Source: Allantophomopsis cytisporea (lineage: Eukaryota > Ascomycota > Leotiomycetes > Phacidiales > Phacidiaceae). Taken from it: a stretch of 64,000 bases of DNA. The stretch is taken from positions 682,001 to 746,000 of the forward strand of contig CP103037.1 of the NCBI GenBank assembly GCA_024752435.1, given 5' to 3'. This document shows, piece by piece, positions 1 to 11,996 of this stretch. Under the pieces are notes generated by a model. It saw only the letters and a list, made by a program, of their open reading frames with translations. It did not search any database and was not told the origin of the DNA. Position 1 is the stretch's first letter, and each line of letters opens with the position of its first letter. A program made the translations under genes and the position numbers.

Positions 1-125
1 TTGGCGAGTACACGATAGTAAAAGTTATATTCATATCGCTCTACGGAGTTCTTTGCATTCGCGAATATCATCTTTAACCATAACAGCATATTTCGTTAAG
101 CAGCCATTGACGTCTTGGTGAACAG

Positions 126-2514
126 AGGATTCGAGCGACATATATGATGATTACGACACGCCTCCAACATATAAGAGCTTCGGTCTTAGGAATGGGCTTT
201 CCAAGAATGAGTATGAGGAAAAGGGTAAGCGGAATTTCTCACCATATCTGTATGCGCAACGCGCTGACAGTCCTGATTTAGGAAAAGTTGAAATAAACCC
301 TATTTTCAGAGGAAACACTCCACAGACTGCATCAGTCTTGCAGAATACATACCATCGAATTGAGGCTTTGTTTGATGTCTCTGGAAATACAACCCAAAGC
401 CCTGCCGTTGCGCAATGTTCTTTGCGGTCATCTTTTTCGCCATTGATGTCAGTACCGTTGGACGGAGAGGGGAAACTTCATATTTCTGGGACACAAAGTT
501 CGTCTCAAACTGTATCAAATAGTGGAACCTGCTCTTCTAGACGTCCTCTTCAGAGTGTTACAAGTGCCGAAGAAAGCTCTTCATGCAAAAAGCGGAAACT
601 GAGAGGTACGTAGAGTTGTGAAAATGTGAGGAAATTGGTAACTGACAAATTATAGTGCCCTCCAATCTAAAATCAGAGGCACCAAGAATCGATTATCTCC
701 CACGACGACCTTGGTATGTGGAGATGAGTTCCAGTGACGATGATGAAACCTGGGGAGCAAGAAAAAAACGACTCGCCTTGGCAAGTCGAGAAACTGCTGA
801 CCAGCCATCAACGGAGCCTTCAGCGCCATCAAAATCCCGAGCGCTTCTTCCAGAAGGACTATCAAGCCTAACTTTGCCATCAACTCCATGTCCCAATCCG
901 CAGCAGATGAGAAACAGCACCCGAGGGTCTTGCATCAAAAGGACTACCAGTATTTCGGCTGTCAAAAGACCCCCAATCCTTGTTAAGCGCGTTAAGCATT
1001 CTTCAGGAGACGAGAGCGAATCTCCCGATGACGATCTTGAAATAATATCTGAAGAGACTTTCAGAACGTCGTTGGGGTCTAGGAGGGAGTTTGAGCAGCT
1101 GCTAGCTGTTCCGACAGCGCCGATATATTCGAAATATGCTAACGAGGAAGATCTCCGGTATAAGCCTTATGGCTTTATAATTACGCAGCACTCTGGCACA
1201 GCTGAAATGACTGGAGCCAGGAGGAGCAGTTCGGTCGTCAGTTGTGTCTCAGGGCTACGCACACTCGGAAGGAATACTTCCCAACAGGCACTGTCCAACC
1301 CAAAGACAAATGGACGTATAATAGACGCGGTTGAAATCGTCAAAAGCGCAGAAGCAGAAGAACACTTCCGCCAGCCCAATTGCGAAAAACATTGCACGAG
1401 GAACACTGAGTCAAAGGGATCCAGTGCTTCTGAAGACGAGTCAAGTGAGTCTCTGGAGCAGGATAGCCTGGAGGAATCCGACTATAACGATGCGGACGAG
1501 TCCGATTATAGCGATCGGACGGCGGAGAAAAGGGAAAAAAGAGTTCAAAAGCGAATATCGATGTATTCAAACAAAGATGATGATGTTCCATACGCTAGGC
1601 GAGCATCCCGCAGGCTTTCTAAAAAGCCGCCTGCTCCGGTGTTTGGTCCTCTACCAAAAGATCTTCGAGAATCAAATGCCAGATCTTACAGAGACGAACA
1701 AGAAGAGGCGGTAAATGAGACACAAAAAGCACAAAGCGCCATGAGTTCGGAGCAGAAACTAGCAATTAGGTCAAGAGAGTTGAAGGAGAAGCCAATCACC
1801 AAATTAACGACACCAGATTCGGGATCAGACGGAATGGACACAGGACTTGAGCTTGGGGATTCAGACGCAGACTTTGGATCGGATACAAGAACAGAGACAA
1901 CAGCGGTATCTGAGGATATTCAATCTGATATCTCAGTGTCCACATCTACTCCCCAGGATCCATCCCAGTCTCTATTCCAGCTTACACAGTCCGACGTAAC
2001 AAGCTGTACATACCAGATCCCTGCATACTTTAGGACACAAGCTGCAGATTCACCGGGGTGGCAGTTCTTCCAAGAATACTACAAATTGCATCCACAGAAA
2101 AGAAATGACGAGATCAGTCCATTTCGCACGTATATAACAGGGCTCAAGCACTTCCTCGAATGCGAAGAACACAAAATTCAACGACCTGCTCTTGCGAATG
2201 CGGCAAAAGTCCTCGACCAAAATGTTGGGGTCAACTTGCATGCTTCGAATGGCAGAAAGTGGGACAAGATGCTAGCAAAAAAGATCCCAGACGGGAAGCT
2301 GAAGCAAAAGAAGAAAGGAGAGGAAGATCAAGAACCCCTGAGGAAGCTTCAGAGTGGAGTTGACAATATCAACAAGGTAGTCAATGACTTGAACCGTAAG
2401 TTCGACGACTCGTCTCAAACTCTGAACAATATGGGGACCAGTTTGGAAGAGCTATCCTATGAGGCTCAGGGACGTCACAGAGTACTGCGACCTTTTGCTC
2501 GCCCTGTTGTGTGA
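126..2514 (+). CDS. Uncharacterised Ser- and acid-rich protein, 5' end outside the window
   Basis: I do not recognise this protein. Two exons are visible, about 126-605 and 656-2514. The 50-nt intron (606-655, GTACGT to TATAG) joins them in frame, and the frame upstream is open back to a likely acceptor at 124-125, so the start and signal region lie further left. At least 778 residues are visible. Most of it is low-complexity, with acidic and serine runs (SSDDDE, EDESSESLEQ) and basic patches, which looks disordered and perhaps nuclear. The only compact-looking part is near the C-terminus, an aromatic segment (GWQFFQEYYKLHP) followed by a helical stretch with possible coiled coil (LRKLQSGVDNINKVVNDLN). 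No catalytic motif is seen. The frame and stop are secure; the 5' boundary is not. Confidence 0.75.
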
Positions 2515-3160
2515 GGAATCAATGGGACGTTATTTGAGGATGAAGAACATATTTAGAAACCAAACATATTCTATAGTAAATTTCGTTTAATGTAATATCG
2601 ATGTCCCAAATATGTGTAATCGTTAGTGTTTTGCGTAAATACTTTCCAAGATCATATTAAAATTTAATCGATGTTCATGTAAGCCGGATACATCTTTTGG
2701 GTATTCACTAAGAAATGCCGACTTATAGATAAAATGAAGACATTTGATAGACTCTCCTGATATTTACAAATTAGTCTATCAAAATTAAGTGCTGTAATGT
2801 ACTTGAGGTACATGCGCCTAAACATAGCCTTTTCCGGTCCTCCATGATAGATTGGCATTAAGCTGGCTAATACTATGGCAATGAAAGTGATTAATTATTC
2901 GAAGCCCATTTAAAATTATCAAGACTCTCTGTTCTTTATTCTGCCATAAGTTCGCACAATAATGATGAGGCAAGAGACTCATAAGACGTAACTAGAACCG
3001 TTGCATCCATTAGTTGTCCAAATTCATTACAAGTCTTACTGACTGTACGAATAGACTGGGAGTCAATTTCACAAGGAACAACACGCCGAAATTGGAGCAC
3101 AATCGATTGTAAGAATGATATATTATACAGACCCTCTCATGATACACATATCCGCAGCCC
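2515..3160. other. Intergenic, convergent 3' ends
   Basis: This A+T-rich stretch lies between the 3' ends of the uncharacterised gene and the mS29 gene. I see no coding sequence in it; it should hold both 3' untranslated regions. Confidence 0.6.
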
Positions 3161-4637
3161 TCATATCCGCATGTGCAGAAGCCCACGCTGCAGTTCACCG
3201 ATAACACCCCTGCCAGCCAACGCCCATTGTTCAGTGACAGTTTTCTCATCTACAGCATTTCTGTAGAGACCACTAGCAGCCCAGTATGACATCAAGCCCT
3301 TAGCCTCGTCCTTCGAGAGACCGTTGAGGGTCATCACCTGCGCAGTCTTCAGGGAGTCCAGCACTCGCGAATCGTAAGCCGTGAATGGATCTGCCTTCGG
3401 TATCTCGGAACCAGCTTGACGGGCATTGGTTTGTGCAAGCGCAAGATCCATAGTCTTGGAAGCCGGCGCATGAGCTTTAGATGTAGCAGCAAGAATGGCG
3501 CCACCATTGGTGAGAGTCTTCTTTCCAGAGAAATACTCTAAGAAAAAGTTGATTATTGCGAGATCGTGGGCATGGATAAGTTTATAGTCGGGGTCGCGGT
3601 AAGCACTCGCAGTCATGATGTGGTTGAGGCCGTCTAGGGCAAAAAGGACTGGTGGTCGTCCTTCCGTGGTGATCTCGGTCCAGAAAGCTTGGAAGAAAGG
3701 CCAGGCGATATCAGGGTCGCGGGCACCGAGCTCTGCCAATCTGGCAAGAGTAATGTTGTCCTGAAGCGGGATTGGGAGGTATTCATGCTTTTGCGATATT
3801 TGCAACTCGTGGAGGACTTTGCTATTGGCTTTAAGGATTTGCCCAAGCATCTTTGCTGCGTAATCATTTTGAGCGTACTTTTGTGGCTTGGTATCGGGAA
3901 TAGGAGAGTATGGGGTGTGGGCAATGGTGAGTTCCTGAGCTAAGACAGATGTTAGTGTTAGATACTCAACTGTTACAGAGTGTCGCCTTACCTTCCGGGA
4001 TGTTGACCACAATCCAGTCCTTCGTAAAGGCTGTAGCCATTGCCTGCAATAACATCAAGCTCTTGCCAGTACTCCTGCCACCATCAAAAACAGTCACAGA
4101 CGTCTTTTTCTCCTTCTCAGCATTCTCGAGCAACTTCGCCAATTCCACGCTCTCGCTTCTGATCAGGGTACCAGGTCTTCGGAACAACTTCCAGCCTTGG
4201 GTCGTCTTGAACGCCTCCATAGCTCTCAACTGATCAATGACAGCATCCGGTATAGAAGCGATCTGACCAATAAGCTCAGGGTTTGCCATTACTTCAGCAC
4301 TGAGCTCCTCCAATCCCGGAACCTCCAGAGCATTGGCATTGCTCAATATGATTCTCTTCCGCAGCGCCTTTCTCTCCCCAGCAGCAGGGGGACGAGTGTT
4401 CTTGACAACAGCCTTCTTCTTAATCCTCAAAGTCCTTCCATTACGTTCACTTGAATTCTTTGTAGGCTTGGGAGGCGCCTTCTTCTTCTGCGAAGAGGCC
4501 ACAGCCGTGGTGCGCGCAGCGACATTGAGCCCGGACGAAGTCGAGAATTGAGATCGCGCAGAGGCATTGAGCAATGACGGGGCGACCGATGAAGCCGAAG
4601 GCCTCATTAGGCACTTCCAGCACGATGATGAAGCCAT
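3161..4637 (-). CDS. RSM23: Mitochondrial small ribosomal subunit protein mS29 (DAP3/Rsm23 family)
   Basis: This is the GTP-binding mS29 protein of the mitochondrial small ribosomal subunit. Exons are 3992-4637 and 3939-3161, with a 52-nt intron (donor GTAAGG, acceptor CTTAG), giving 474 residues, close to the family's size. The N-terminus is rich in Ser, Ala and Arg with few acidic residues and fits a mitochondrial presequence. A P-loop, GGRSTGKS, lies near residues 186-193. After the intron the DAP3 core continues with AHTPYSPIP, the RPPVLFALDGLNH strand (Walker B-like) and a C-terminal GLMSYWAASGL helix. The ATG at 4637 was chosen because it directly precedes the presequence; an in-frame ATG-like extension upstream lacks that character. 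It is divergent from RRS1 across 254 bp. Confidence 0.93.
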
Positions 4638-4891
4638 AGCGGGGCGGATTGGAGTGGGAGAGAACGACGGCGAGGGAGCGACGATGTCGCTGCACCCGCC
4701 TGACGAGCGACACATTATTCTTAGCGCCGTGCCCGCACGGCCGCTAGTGCGGATCAGAGCCCAAAAAGTTGCAGCACCCAAGATAACTCTGCACGCCCCA
4801 ATCTGCGACAAATTATTCACCAAACACCACTGCACCAATTCTACAAAGCCCAGGTATTTTATTGTTTTATCTGGACATCAGGAAAGGAAAA
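4638..4891. promoter_or_regulatory. Shared divergent promoter region of mS29 and RRS1
   Basis: The two start codons are only 254 bp apart and point away from each other, so both core promoters must sit here. I could not pick out a clear TATA box or a known ribosome-biogenesis element by eye. Confidence 0.5.
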
Positions 4892-5488
4892 ATGGCAGAC
4901 GTCAAGGAAAGAGTCAAGTTGCCTGTACAGGTCATCAAGCCAACACCCTACAACTTCGACCTGGGACTGCTCCTCGCAAACGACCCAAACCCACTGGAGA
5001 TCAGCGACAACCTCGAGGAGTCACTGGCGGCCAACGCGCGCGACGGCGCACAAGCGCTGCTGAACCAGCTGCTGTCGACATGCCCGGTGACGGCGACACC
5101 GGCGGGCGTGCTCCTCACGCTGCCGGCGGCGTCGACCCCGCTGCCGCGCGAGAAGCCGCTTCCAGCGCCCAAGGCCGAGACGACGTGGCAGCGATTCGCC
5201 AAGAAGAAGGGTATCAAGGATAAGACGCGCGAGGCCAGACAGAAGATGGTGTATAATGCCGAGACTGGCGAGTGGCAGCCCAAGTGGGGATACAAGGGCG
5301 CCAATAAGAATGGGGAGCAGGATTGGATTGTTGAGGTCGATGTTGCGAAGGAGAGAGAGAGAGCTTTGGCTGGTAGCGAGAAGGAACAGCGTGGTGATGG
5401 CCGTAGGGAGCGCAAGGAGAAGATCAAGAGAAATGACAGGTTACAGCGGGCGAACGAGAGGAAGGGCAGAAAGAATGGCGCCAAGTAA
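4892..5488 (+). CDS. RRS1: Ribosome biogenesis regulatory protein Rrs1
   Basis: Rrs1 acts in the nucleolus with Rpf2 to bring the 5S RNP into the pre-60S ribosome. The gene is a single exon of 198 residues, in line with the short fungal proteins. The family signature is clear: an N-terminal VIKPTPYNFDLGLLLANDPN segment, then PLPREKPLPAPKAETTWQRF with FAKKKGI, the ETGEWQPKWGYK core, and a strongly basic C-terminal tail (RKEKIKRNDRLQRANERKGRK) suited to rRNA binding and nucleolar retention. The ATG at 4892 is used because it starts the conserved N-terminus; an in-frame upstream codon at 4862 would add ten unconserved residues. A GC-rich patch in the middle gives long antisense frames that are not genes. 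Confidence 0.95.
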   Translation: MADVKERVKLPVQVIKPTPYNFDLGLLLANDPNPLEISDNLEESLAANARDGAQALLNQLLSTCPVTATPAGVLLTLPAASTPLPREKPLPAPKAETTWQRFAKKKGIKDKTREARQKMVYNAETGEWQPKWGYKGANKNGEQDWIVEVDVAKERERALAGSEKEQRGDGRRERKEKIKRNDRLQRANERKGRKNGAK

Positions 5489-6272
5489 GGTGCCTGTACT
5501 GAGTGTATTCCGTTCATGGCGTTGTATCTCATCAAATAGGCGTTTGGGCATACGGGAGGAGGGTAAAAGCGTGATCCGGGTGGATAAATCGTCCACAATT
5601 ATTCAACTCAAGTGCGGCTATAGACACTGGACTGAGTTATCAAGATTTGCATCAATTCAATCACATCAAAACGCAGAAACATCCAAGTGCAAAGGAATTG
5701 AAGCTCGTGATTTCTGTGATGTTCATCCTATATCATACACCATGGGCTATTTCCTTAACCCAGCCACCAGAATTCAATTCAAAAGAGATACCAATTTGCA
5801 AACGCCTCGAGCAACTTCTTCCACCGTAGACTAGAGTGACCGCCAGAACTAGAATGCGCCAGATGCTAAAGGGGCGGGGGAGAGAAAGAAAAACGCTGAG
5901 ACAAAACTGACAACAATTCATTAAGCACATAGGTACAAAAAGGGGTATTCAAGTTGCGAAAGAAACAATCAGGCAAGCAGCGCAAGTGACCATCGCTGCC
6001 GTTTATAGAATGGTCGAAGGTCGTGCCAGTGTGGACGTGTTAACGGGATGCGTTGAAATTCGATGCAAAGATGCGGGAAAATCATAAGTGCAAAGTGAAG
6101 AAGAAAAATTCCACGTTCGACGTTGTTTCGACTTGATAGATGTCGGGTATTCGATTCATCTACGAGGCTCTTCTGCCCGGATGTGAATGGCAAGATTTTC
6201 TCTGAACGCTTCGATTAGGCGTTGCTGTGCCAGTGCTCGTTCCTCTGAGACTGGACGCTCAGCGAATCGAAA
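5489..6272. other. Intergenic, convergent 3' ends
   Basis: This lies between the convergent 3' ends of RRS1 and the RhoGAP gene. I see no conserved coding sequence. Confidence 0.5.
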
Positions 6273-8533
6273 TCAGAAGCCCATTGGAGACAATGGTTTG
6301 ATAGGTGAGAGAGGCTTTAGAGATGGTGACTTTTCGGGACTCTGTCTTGGGGTGCGAGGGTCGCGTGTAGTCAAGGTGTCACTTGAAGCAGCACTGCTAT
6401 AGTTCGCTGCTTTGTTCTTATGTGAAGACTGTGGGGGTTGTTGATGTTGTTGGTGTTGTTGATGCTGTTGATGTTGTTGGTTGGTGGACTTTTTAACGCT
6501 CAGACTTGGGGGCTTGCTGCTCTCTGATGATGAGACATTGCGGTCGTCAATCGACTCGATGGCAATACTGCTTCGGCCTTCCGATCTGGAGGGGGGAGAT
6601 TCAAAGAGAGCGTACTCTTGCTCGATATAATACTGCTCCGTCTTGCAGCCCTTCCAGCAATCACGCCAATTTTCCACCAAGAATCTGAAGCAGAAGCGAT
6701 CAATCTTCATGCAAGGTTGGAAGCAGATGCATAAATTGCGGAAGTCCATCTTATTCTTATCTTGGTGGGCGAGCAGCAGACTTAGGTGGCATGTGACAGC
6801 GAATAAAAGGTAATAATTGAATGGTGGAAGGTTTGAAAGCTCATCTATGAGCATCTGCGGTACAGTCTCGGCGCCTGCGCATTCTCGAGAGATGCGATCC
6901 TGACAGGCTCGTGGGAAGATTTCGTCGGGAAGCTCACGTAGCCATGCTTTGAACATCGATCCGACAATATTGATATCGTAGAGGTCCTCTTGCGCAAACA
7001 AATCCACGTCATGCTCTGTATGTGAATCAGTATGGCTTTCAGTCTCAGGAATTGGGCTGCTTACCCTCATCGAACCTCCTCTGCCATTTCTTGATCTGAG
7101 GTCCACTACCAGGCACTCTGTACAAACCCTCCACTTCACTTCCTTTGTAGTTTAGATAGTCAATCGCACGCCATGGGAAGGCTGGCATCCAGAATTCTGT
7201 CTTGTCTCTGGACTTCTCCAGCTTCTTCGATATTCTTGTGAGACGGGTCTGCTCCACTAACGGTAGATTGATAACTTTGAGAACATAGTGCTCATCGTCC
7301 ACTATAGGCTCTTTTTCCTGCACGCTGCCGGATCTTCCAACCTTGGCCCATATACCCTTACCAATGTTTTGAACGGCTTTGGAGGAGTTGCTCTTGAAGG
7401 TATTGAACAAGGTCGATGAGTTGGATGAACTAGCGCTCATGGACTGGTTGTTGCGACCGTGATCTCTACCATGATTCTCTCTGCTGTGGTCCCGATGCTC
7501 TCGATTACCATGCTTCTTCGTTTCCCTAGGACTATCCCTGGCCGAAGATGACTGCCCATCGTCCGATCTCTCAGATCGCAAATGTGACTTGAGACTTCCA
7601 TCAGACCTCTGTTTCGATCTCAGACTCCCCATCTCACTGTCCAATCGCTCGCCTTCCTGGGACGGCAAAGACCCGCCCATTGTGGCGAGGTCGAATGTGT
7701 TCGCACGGTCGAGACGCGGTGATGGTTCGGTGACCTGGATGGGTACAGCCTCATGTGGACTCTGTCTACTCGAACTGCTTTCTTGGTCTCCACGTATCGA
7801 TTTCGATCGACTCAAGAGACGGAATGGTTTGGGTTTTGCTCTCCTCGAGGTCGATGGTCTTTGCTGCTGATCCACGGAGCCGGAGTCCATGGAGCTGCTG
7901 GGGGATATGTCAGGCTTTGCGGAGCCCGTAGCCGGTCTGCGTGTGGACGACTTGTCCGACTTGGAAGCTATAGAAACAGATGTTAGCGATTGACGTGCCG
8001 ACGGGGAACGGTGCCCGAGCACGACGCCCGGAACAGGCAAGACCCGAGACAAGTGAGCGCTCACCACTCTTTTTACTCTCAGAGATGGCGACGGGGCCCG
8101 TCATTGCAGAACGGTCGGCGTCCCTGGACATGCCCTCATCGGACACCTGACGACTGGTATTGTTTGATTTCGAGGCCTTGTAATTCGAGAAGAAGCCGCC
8201 CTTGTTGGATTGTTTCCCGCGCACTGAGCCAGGGAGCTCCTTGGCCGCCTTGGACGCTGGAGCCGAATGCGTCGGTCGATGAAGCGATGCCGATGATGTG
8301 TTCGTGGGTGTTGAGGGTTCCTTCCGGGCTTCGGCTGCCTGCATCGACGGCTGCTCGCCGCCGCGAGACTGAGAGCGCTTGAAATTGGAGAGGTATGGAG
8401 AACGTGGTGATGATGAAGCGGGTGGATTAGCCGTGTAGGGTCTGTTGGCCAATTTGAGGTTTGTATAATTATTATCAGCGCCAGTGGTGGTATGGTCGAG
8501 AGTGAGCGGCTGTGGGTTGGACTTGCGTGCCAT
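6273..8533 (-). CDS. Rho GTPase-activating protein (RhoGAP domain)
   Basis: The protein should speed GTP hydrolysis by a Rho-type GTPase and so affect actin, cell wall and polarity. Exons are 8533-8065, 7967-7065 and 7015-6273; both introns (97 and 49 nt) have good sites and keep phase 1, giving 704 residues. The first 370 or so residues are Ser/Arg-rich and look disordered. The RhoGAP domain starts near residue 380 (DEHYVLKVINLPLVE) and carries the arginine finger in GLYRVPGSG near residue 440. Further domain blocks are FKAWLRELPDEIFP and PPFNYYLLFAVTCHLSLL, with a later NKMDFRNLCICFQPC motif. The tail has a Gln/His run (repeated QQH) and a Pro/Ser-rich end. The domain resembles the Sac7/Bag7 type, but I cannot assign the target GTPase. 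Confidence 0.9.
6437..6481 (+). repeat. Trinucleotide-type repeat encoding a Gln/His run in the RhoGAP tail
   Basis: On the plus strand this is a string of GTTGTTGATG-like units. On the coding strand it reads as several QQH triplets within the C-terminal tail, likely length-variable between strains. Confidence 0.8.
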
Positions 8534-8970
8534 TTCTTTGGGTTGCGCCCAGGGGATTTGATTTGGCTGCTTTGGTCTGATTCGTATGCTGCTACGGGCA
8601 GGAATGCTGTCTCGTGTGTGCACAGGCCACAACAGTGTTGGTGCTAGGTACCACCTCAGGTACGACTTCAGGTACTTTTTTGTATGTCCGTACCTGTTGC
8701 GTTGCAGATGCAGCACCCACCAACAACAGCGCACTGTTACAAATGGACTGAGGGGGAGTAGGGGTGGGGGGATGGTGGTGGTGGTGGGAGGGGAGGAGTT
8801 TATTCGTTAAGCAAGAGAAGAGAGAGAGGAGGGGGGGGGTGTGATGAGGGATATTGTGTGGGGAGGGGTTTGAGTAGGAGAGAAAAAGAAAAATGAAGAG
8901 AAAGAGGTACAAAGTCGCAAAAGATGGACAAAAAAGATGAGGGAAGAGAGGGATATGAGTTTGAGGTTTG

Positions 8971-9035
8971 AGGAGGAGGAGGAGAAGGAGGAGGAGGAGG
9001 AGGAGGAGGAGGAGGAAGAAGAGGAAGAGGAGGAG
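8971..9035 (+). repeat. (GGA)n microsatellite with interruptions
   Basis: A run of AGG/GGA triplets broken by a few GAA units, part of the purine-rich side of the intergenic region. Confidence 0.9.
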
Positions 9036-9040
9036 AAGAG

Positions 9041-9094
9041 TGAGTGAGTGAGTGAGTGAGTGAGTGAGTGAGTGAGTGAGTGAGTGAGTGAGTG
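9041..9094 (+). repeat. (TGAG)n tetranucleotide microsatellite
   Basis: About thirteen uninterrupted copies of TGAG. A perfect array of this length is likely polymorphic between strains. Confidence 0.95.
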
Positions 9095-9120
9095 ACTTAG
9101 GTGGGTGTTTGTAGTGTGGA

Positions 9121-9180
9121 GGGGAGGGGAGGGGAGGGGAGGGGAGGAGAGGAGAGGAGAGAAAGAGAGAGAGAGAGGAG
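9121..9180 (+). repeat. GGGGA/GGAGA and GA purine tract
   Basis: GGGGA pentamers pass into GGAGA and then a GA dinucleotide run; the plus strand here is all purine. Confidence 0.9.
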
Positions 9181-9380
9181 AGCAGGGGAGGGAGATGTTG
9201 GAGAGAAAGGGACGACAACACGATGAATGACAATCATGATACAGTGACGGAGAGAAGTTTATAGATCAAAAGAATGAAGTCGATGTTGATGATATCTATG
9301 GTGCGACGATGAAGTTTATGTGTGTATGTATATGTATGTGTATGTGTATGTGTATGTCACCGAAGCTCCGACGTTTGGGG

Positions 9381-9450
9381 TTTTTCTTATTCTTTTCTTT
9401 CCTTTTCTTTTCTTTTTCTTTTCTTTTTCTTTTCCCTTTTCTTTTTCTTA
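9381..9450 (+). repeat. T/C-rich tract of TTTTC units
   Basis: Interrupted TTTTC and TTTTTC units on the plus strand. This marks the switch from the purine-rich to the pyrimidine-rich side of the region. Confidence 0.85.
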
Positions 9451-9640
9451 TCTGTTCAATTGATATTAAGTCTTAGATTGGTCGGTGTCGATGGTGTCTT
9501 GAATAATGCTATTACTTATTATCTTTTATCGCGAGTGTCGGATCTTGTGGTGTTGTGTGAGTGAGTGTAATTAGCTGTTGCATTGCGTTATGAAGCGACG
9601 ATGTCTTTTTTGTCAATTGCTTGCTCTCTTTAATTATGCG

Positions 9641-9655
9641 CTCTCTCTCTTTATT

Positions 9656-9687
<32 letters not shown>
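9641..9687 (+). repeat. (CT)n microsatellite
   Basis: CT dinucleotide tract with a few TTATTT and CTAT interruptions. Confidence 0.9.
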
Positions 9688-9722
9688 GGTGCTCGGTGCT
9701 CAGTGCTCAGTGCTCAGTGCTC
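9688..9722 (+). repeat. Seven-bp tandem repeat (GTGCTCA/G)
   Basis: Five direct copies of a 7-bp unit GTGCTCG/GTGCTCA follow straight after the CT tract. The array is too short, and lacks spacers, to be anything but a simple minisatellite. Confidence 0.9.
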
Positions 9723-11120
9723 GACCTCTGAAACGTGCAATTGGAATGCACAAGTGCGCGATGGATGTGATGAAGCACTACTAGTGATCAATAAACTCCT
9801 TACGAGACAAGAGACAAGACGACTTTACGGCGCAGCATCACATGTGTGTGCACCAACTTCATACACTCACTCACTCGTCATCTTCTTGAGCATGTCCTTT
9901 TCTTTTCTTCTCTTTTCTTTTCGCTTCTTATTTTTTATCCATTATTCATTCTTCACTCAACAAGTCATTAGTCATTACGATTCTCCTTTTCTTTGTTCCT
10001 TTGCCGTCCTCTTCCGTCACCTGATGTCCGCTGAGAACGTGTGACAGTGGTACGTACTTGATGGACCACAGCACCATCGCAGCTCTTTTCTTCTGCATCG
10101 AATCTCCTTTCGCTTCTCCCTTTGTCTATTATTTTTCATTCATATACGAGTGGGCTACGTAGCTAGGCAGTGCTCCCAATGCTTTCTTCTTTCTTTGCTT
10201 TTGTCTTCGTTTTATTGTTCTTTTGGACACCAGTAATCATTCATTCCTCTGCTTTCTTTTTCGTATTTCCTGTGGGTGCCCTCTTTTTATGTCGTCTCTT
10301 CTCAACGCCCATCCTATCACTCTGACCATCACCGATGTGATTATGGTGCAATTCATGTGACAGAGATGTGTAGGCGGTATGAGAATATGAGTGAAGATGG
10401 ACGTAGTCAGTGAGCAGTCAATGATGAGTGGTTGACTGAGTAGAAAATCATCATCTGCATAAGAAAGCATATAATGCAAGTCCCTCTGATTGTTGATGCT
10501 GCTCTGCTTGAGTACCTTACCTATTACTTATGTAGGCTGCGATGTTTGGGTATCATCGAGATAGACTTCGCGTTATTACAAGGCCTTGGCGTCAACTGCC
10601 AGACAGTCTAACGCTCTACTACTGCGTAGGGGATTATTGCGGACTTCAGACCTTGGTGAGCCTTAAATTGAACCTTATTGCTAATCATCACACCAGACAA
10701 GAGGAAACGGGAAGGAAAAGGAAGGGAAAGGGAAGGTAGAGTAAAGTCAAGTAAAGTAAAAGAGGAGGGATCTTCCGGAATCGAGTTATGTATGACAGCA
10801 CTCCTTGAGTGAAAGAAGTGTTGCTTCATAAAAAGGGGGTTGCCTCAGCGGCTTACATTCTTCAGCAGCAGTCATCTTCTGTACAGGACTATGGCTTCAT
10901 CATTTATAATCGTACAAGAAGATTGATATGTACACGAGTTGCTCATAGCCATGTATGAGGATGACGGATTGCTATTGCTCACCTTTAATCGTTTGGGGGC
11001 GAAGAGCAGGCAAAGTGGTATGTTTTGTATGTACAGATAGCACCATAGTATGAGCGATGCACTCTCACTATGCGCTCACTGATGCACAACACCAGCCACC
11101 ACACCACACAACATAGGTAC

Positions 11121-11157
11121 ATGTATGTATGTATGTATGTATGTATGTATGTATGTA
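11121..11157 (+). repeat. (TGTA)n microsatellite
   Basis: About nine ATGT/TGTA units, embedded in a wider TACA/TATA-rich stretch from about 11100 to 11430. Confidence 0.9.
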
Positions 11158-11697
11158 CATATATGTAGTACATAATACATATAAGGTACGCATACATACG
11201 CATATACACGCATACACCATACACATATTACATACATACAAACACTCCTCCGTAAGTACATGCTCATATTTACATACATGCGTGCATGCATACTTATACA
11301 TATACACACATACGTATACATAGATATACATATGTACATATGTATATATGTATATACACACCTACTCTCTCTCTCTCTATATCCTGACTACATATATGTA
11401 TGTATATTACACACACACACAAACTCTCTCCGTCATCCCCGTTCCCCGTCCCTCCCTCCGTTCTCCGTCCTCCGTCCCCCCCCCCCCCTCTCCCATTTGT
11501 CTGGCTCTCTCTCTCTGTCTCTCTTCTTGCCTTTCACATGCTTCTTCTTCTCTACATGGAAAGTTTCCCTCTCACTCTCCTCATCCTCTCACCGACCCTT
11601 CTTCATACACATCCCAATTACTAAATCATCGTTCATTTGCTGCGTCTTACCGAGAGAGTACTTACACAATCCGACTTCACCTCACCTTACATACTCA

Positions 11698-11721
11698 CCT
11701 ACTTACTTACTTACTTACTTA
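11698..11721 (+). repeat. (TTAC)n microsatellite
   Basis: About six copies of the TTAC unit. Confidence 0.9.
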
Positions 11722-11961
11722 CACCTACTTTACTCTCCTCCTCTCTTTATATCTTTCTTCCTCCTCCTCCTCCTACTCCTCCTCTTCTTCCGCTTTCTCT
11801 TTCTCTTCCTCTTCCTCTTCCTCTTTCTATTTACTTACCCAGCATCGTTCACTCTTCTCCTTGTACTCTCGACATCCCTCTTTCATCTCATATTTCTCTT
11901 TCATAACACTTCCAACACCTCATTACAACATTATCCTTCCCCTCCAACTACAATAACGACG

Positions 11962-11962
11962 C

Positions 11963-11995
<33 letters not shown>
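11962..11995 (+). repeat. (AAC)n microsatellite
   Basis: About eleven copies of AAC, 130-165 bp upstream of the J-domain start codon and so possibly within its 5' leader. Confidence 0.9.

Positions 11996-11996
<1 letters not shown>

Noticed and set aside
4567..5223. 218-codon plus-strand frame across the mS29/RRS1 promoter
   Set aside because: It overlaps the start of mS29 and an off-frame part of RRS1, with no conserved motif.
4948..5598. 216-codon frame antisense to RRS1
   Set aside because: The opposite strand encodes a clear RRS1; the frame is an effect of its GC-rich codons.
8592..9233. 213-codon minus-strand frame rich in Ser, Leu and Pro
   Set aside because: It is read through the GGA, TGAG and GGGGA microsatellites and has no ordinary protein composition.
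9688..9722. Regular 7-bp repeats as a possible array with spacers
   Set aside because: The units are directly adjacent with no spacers, in a eukaryotic intergenic microsatellite zone.
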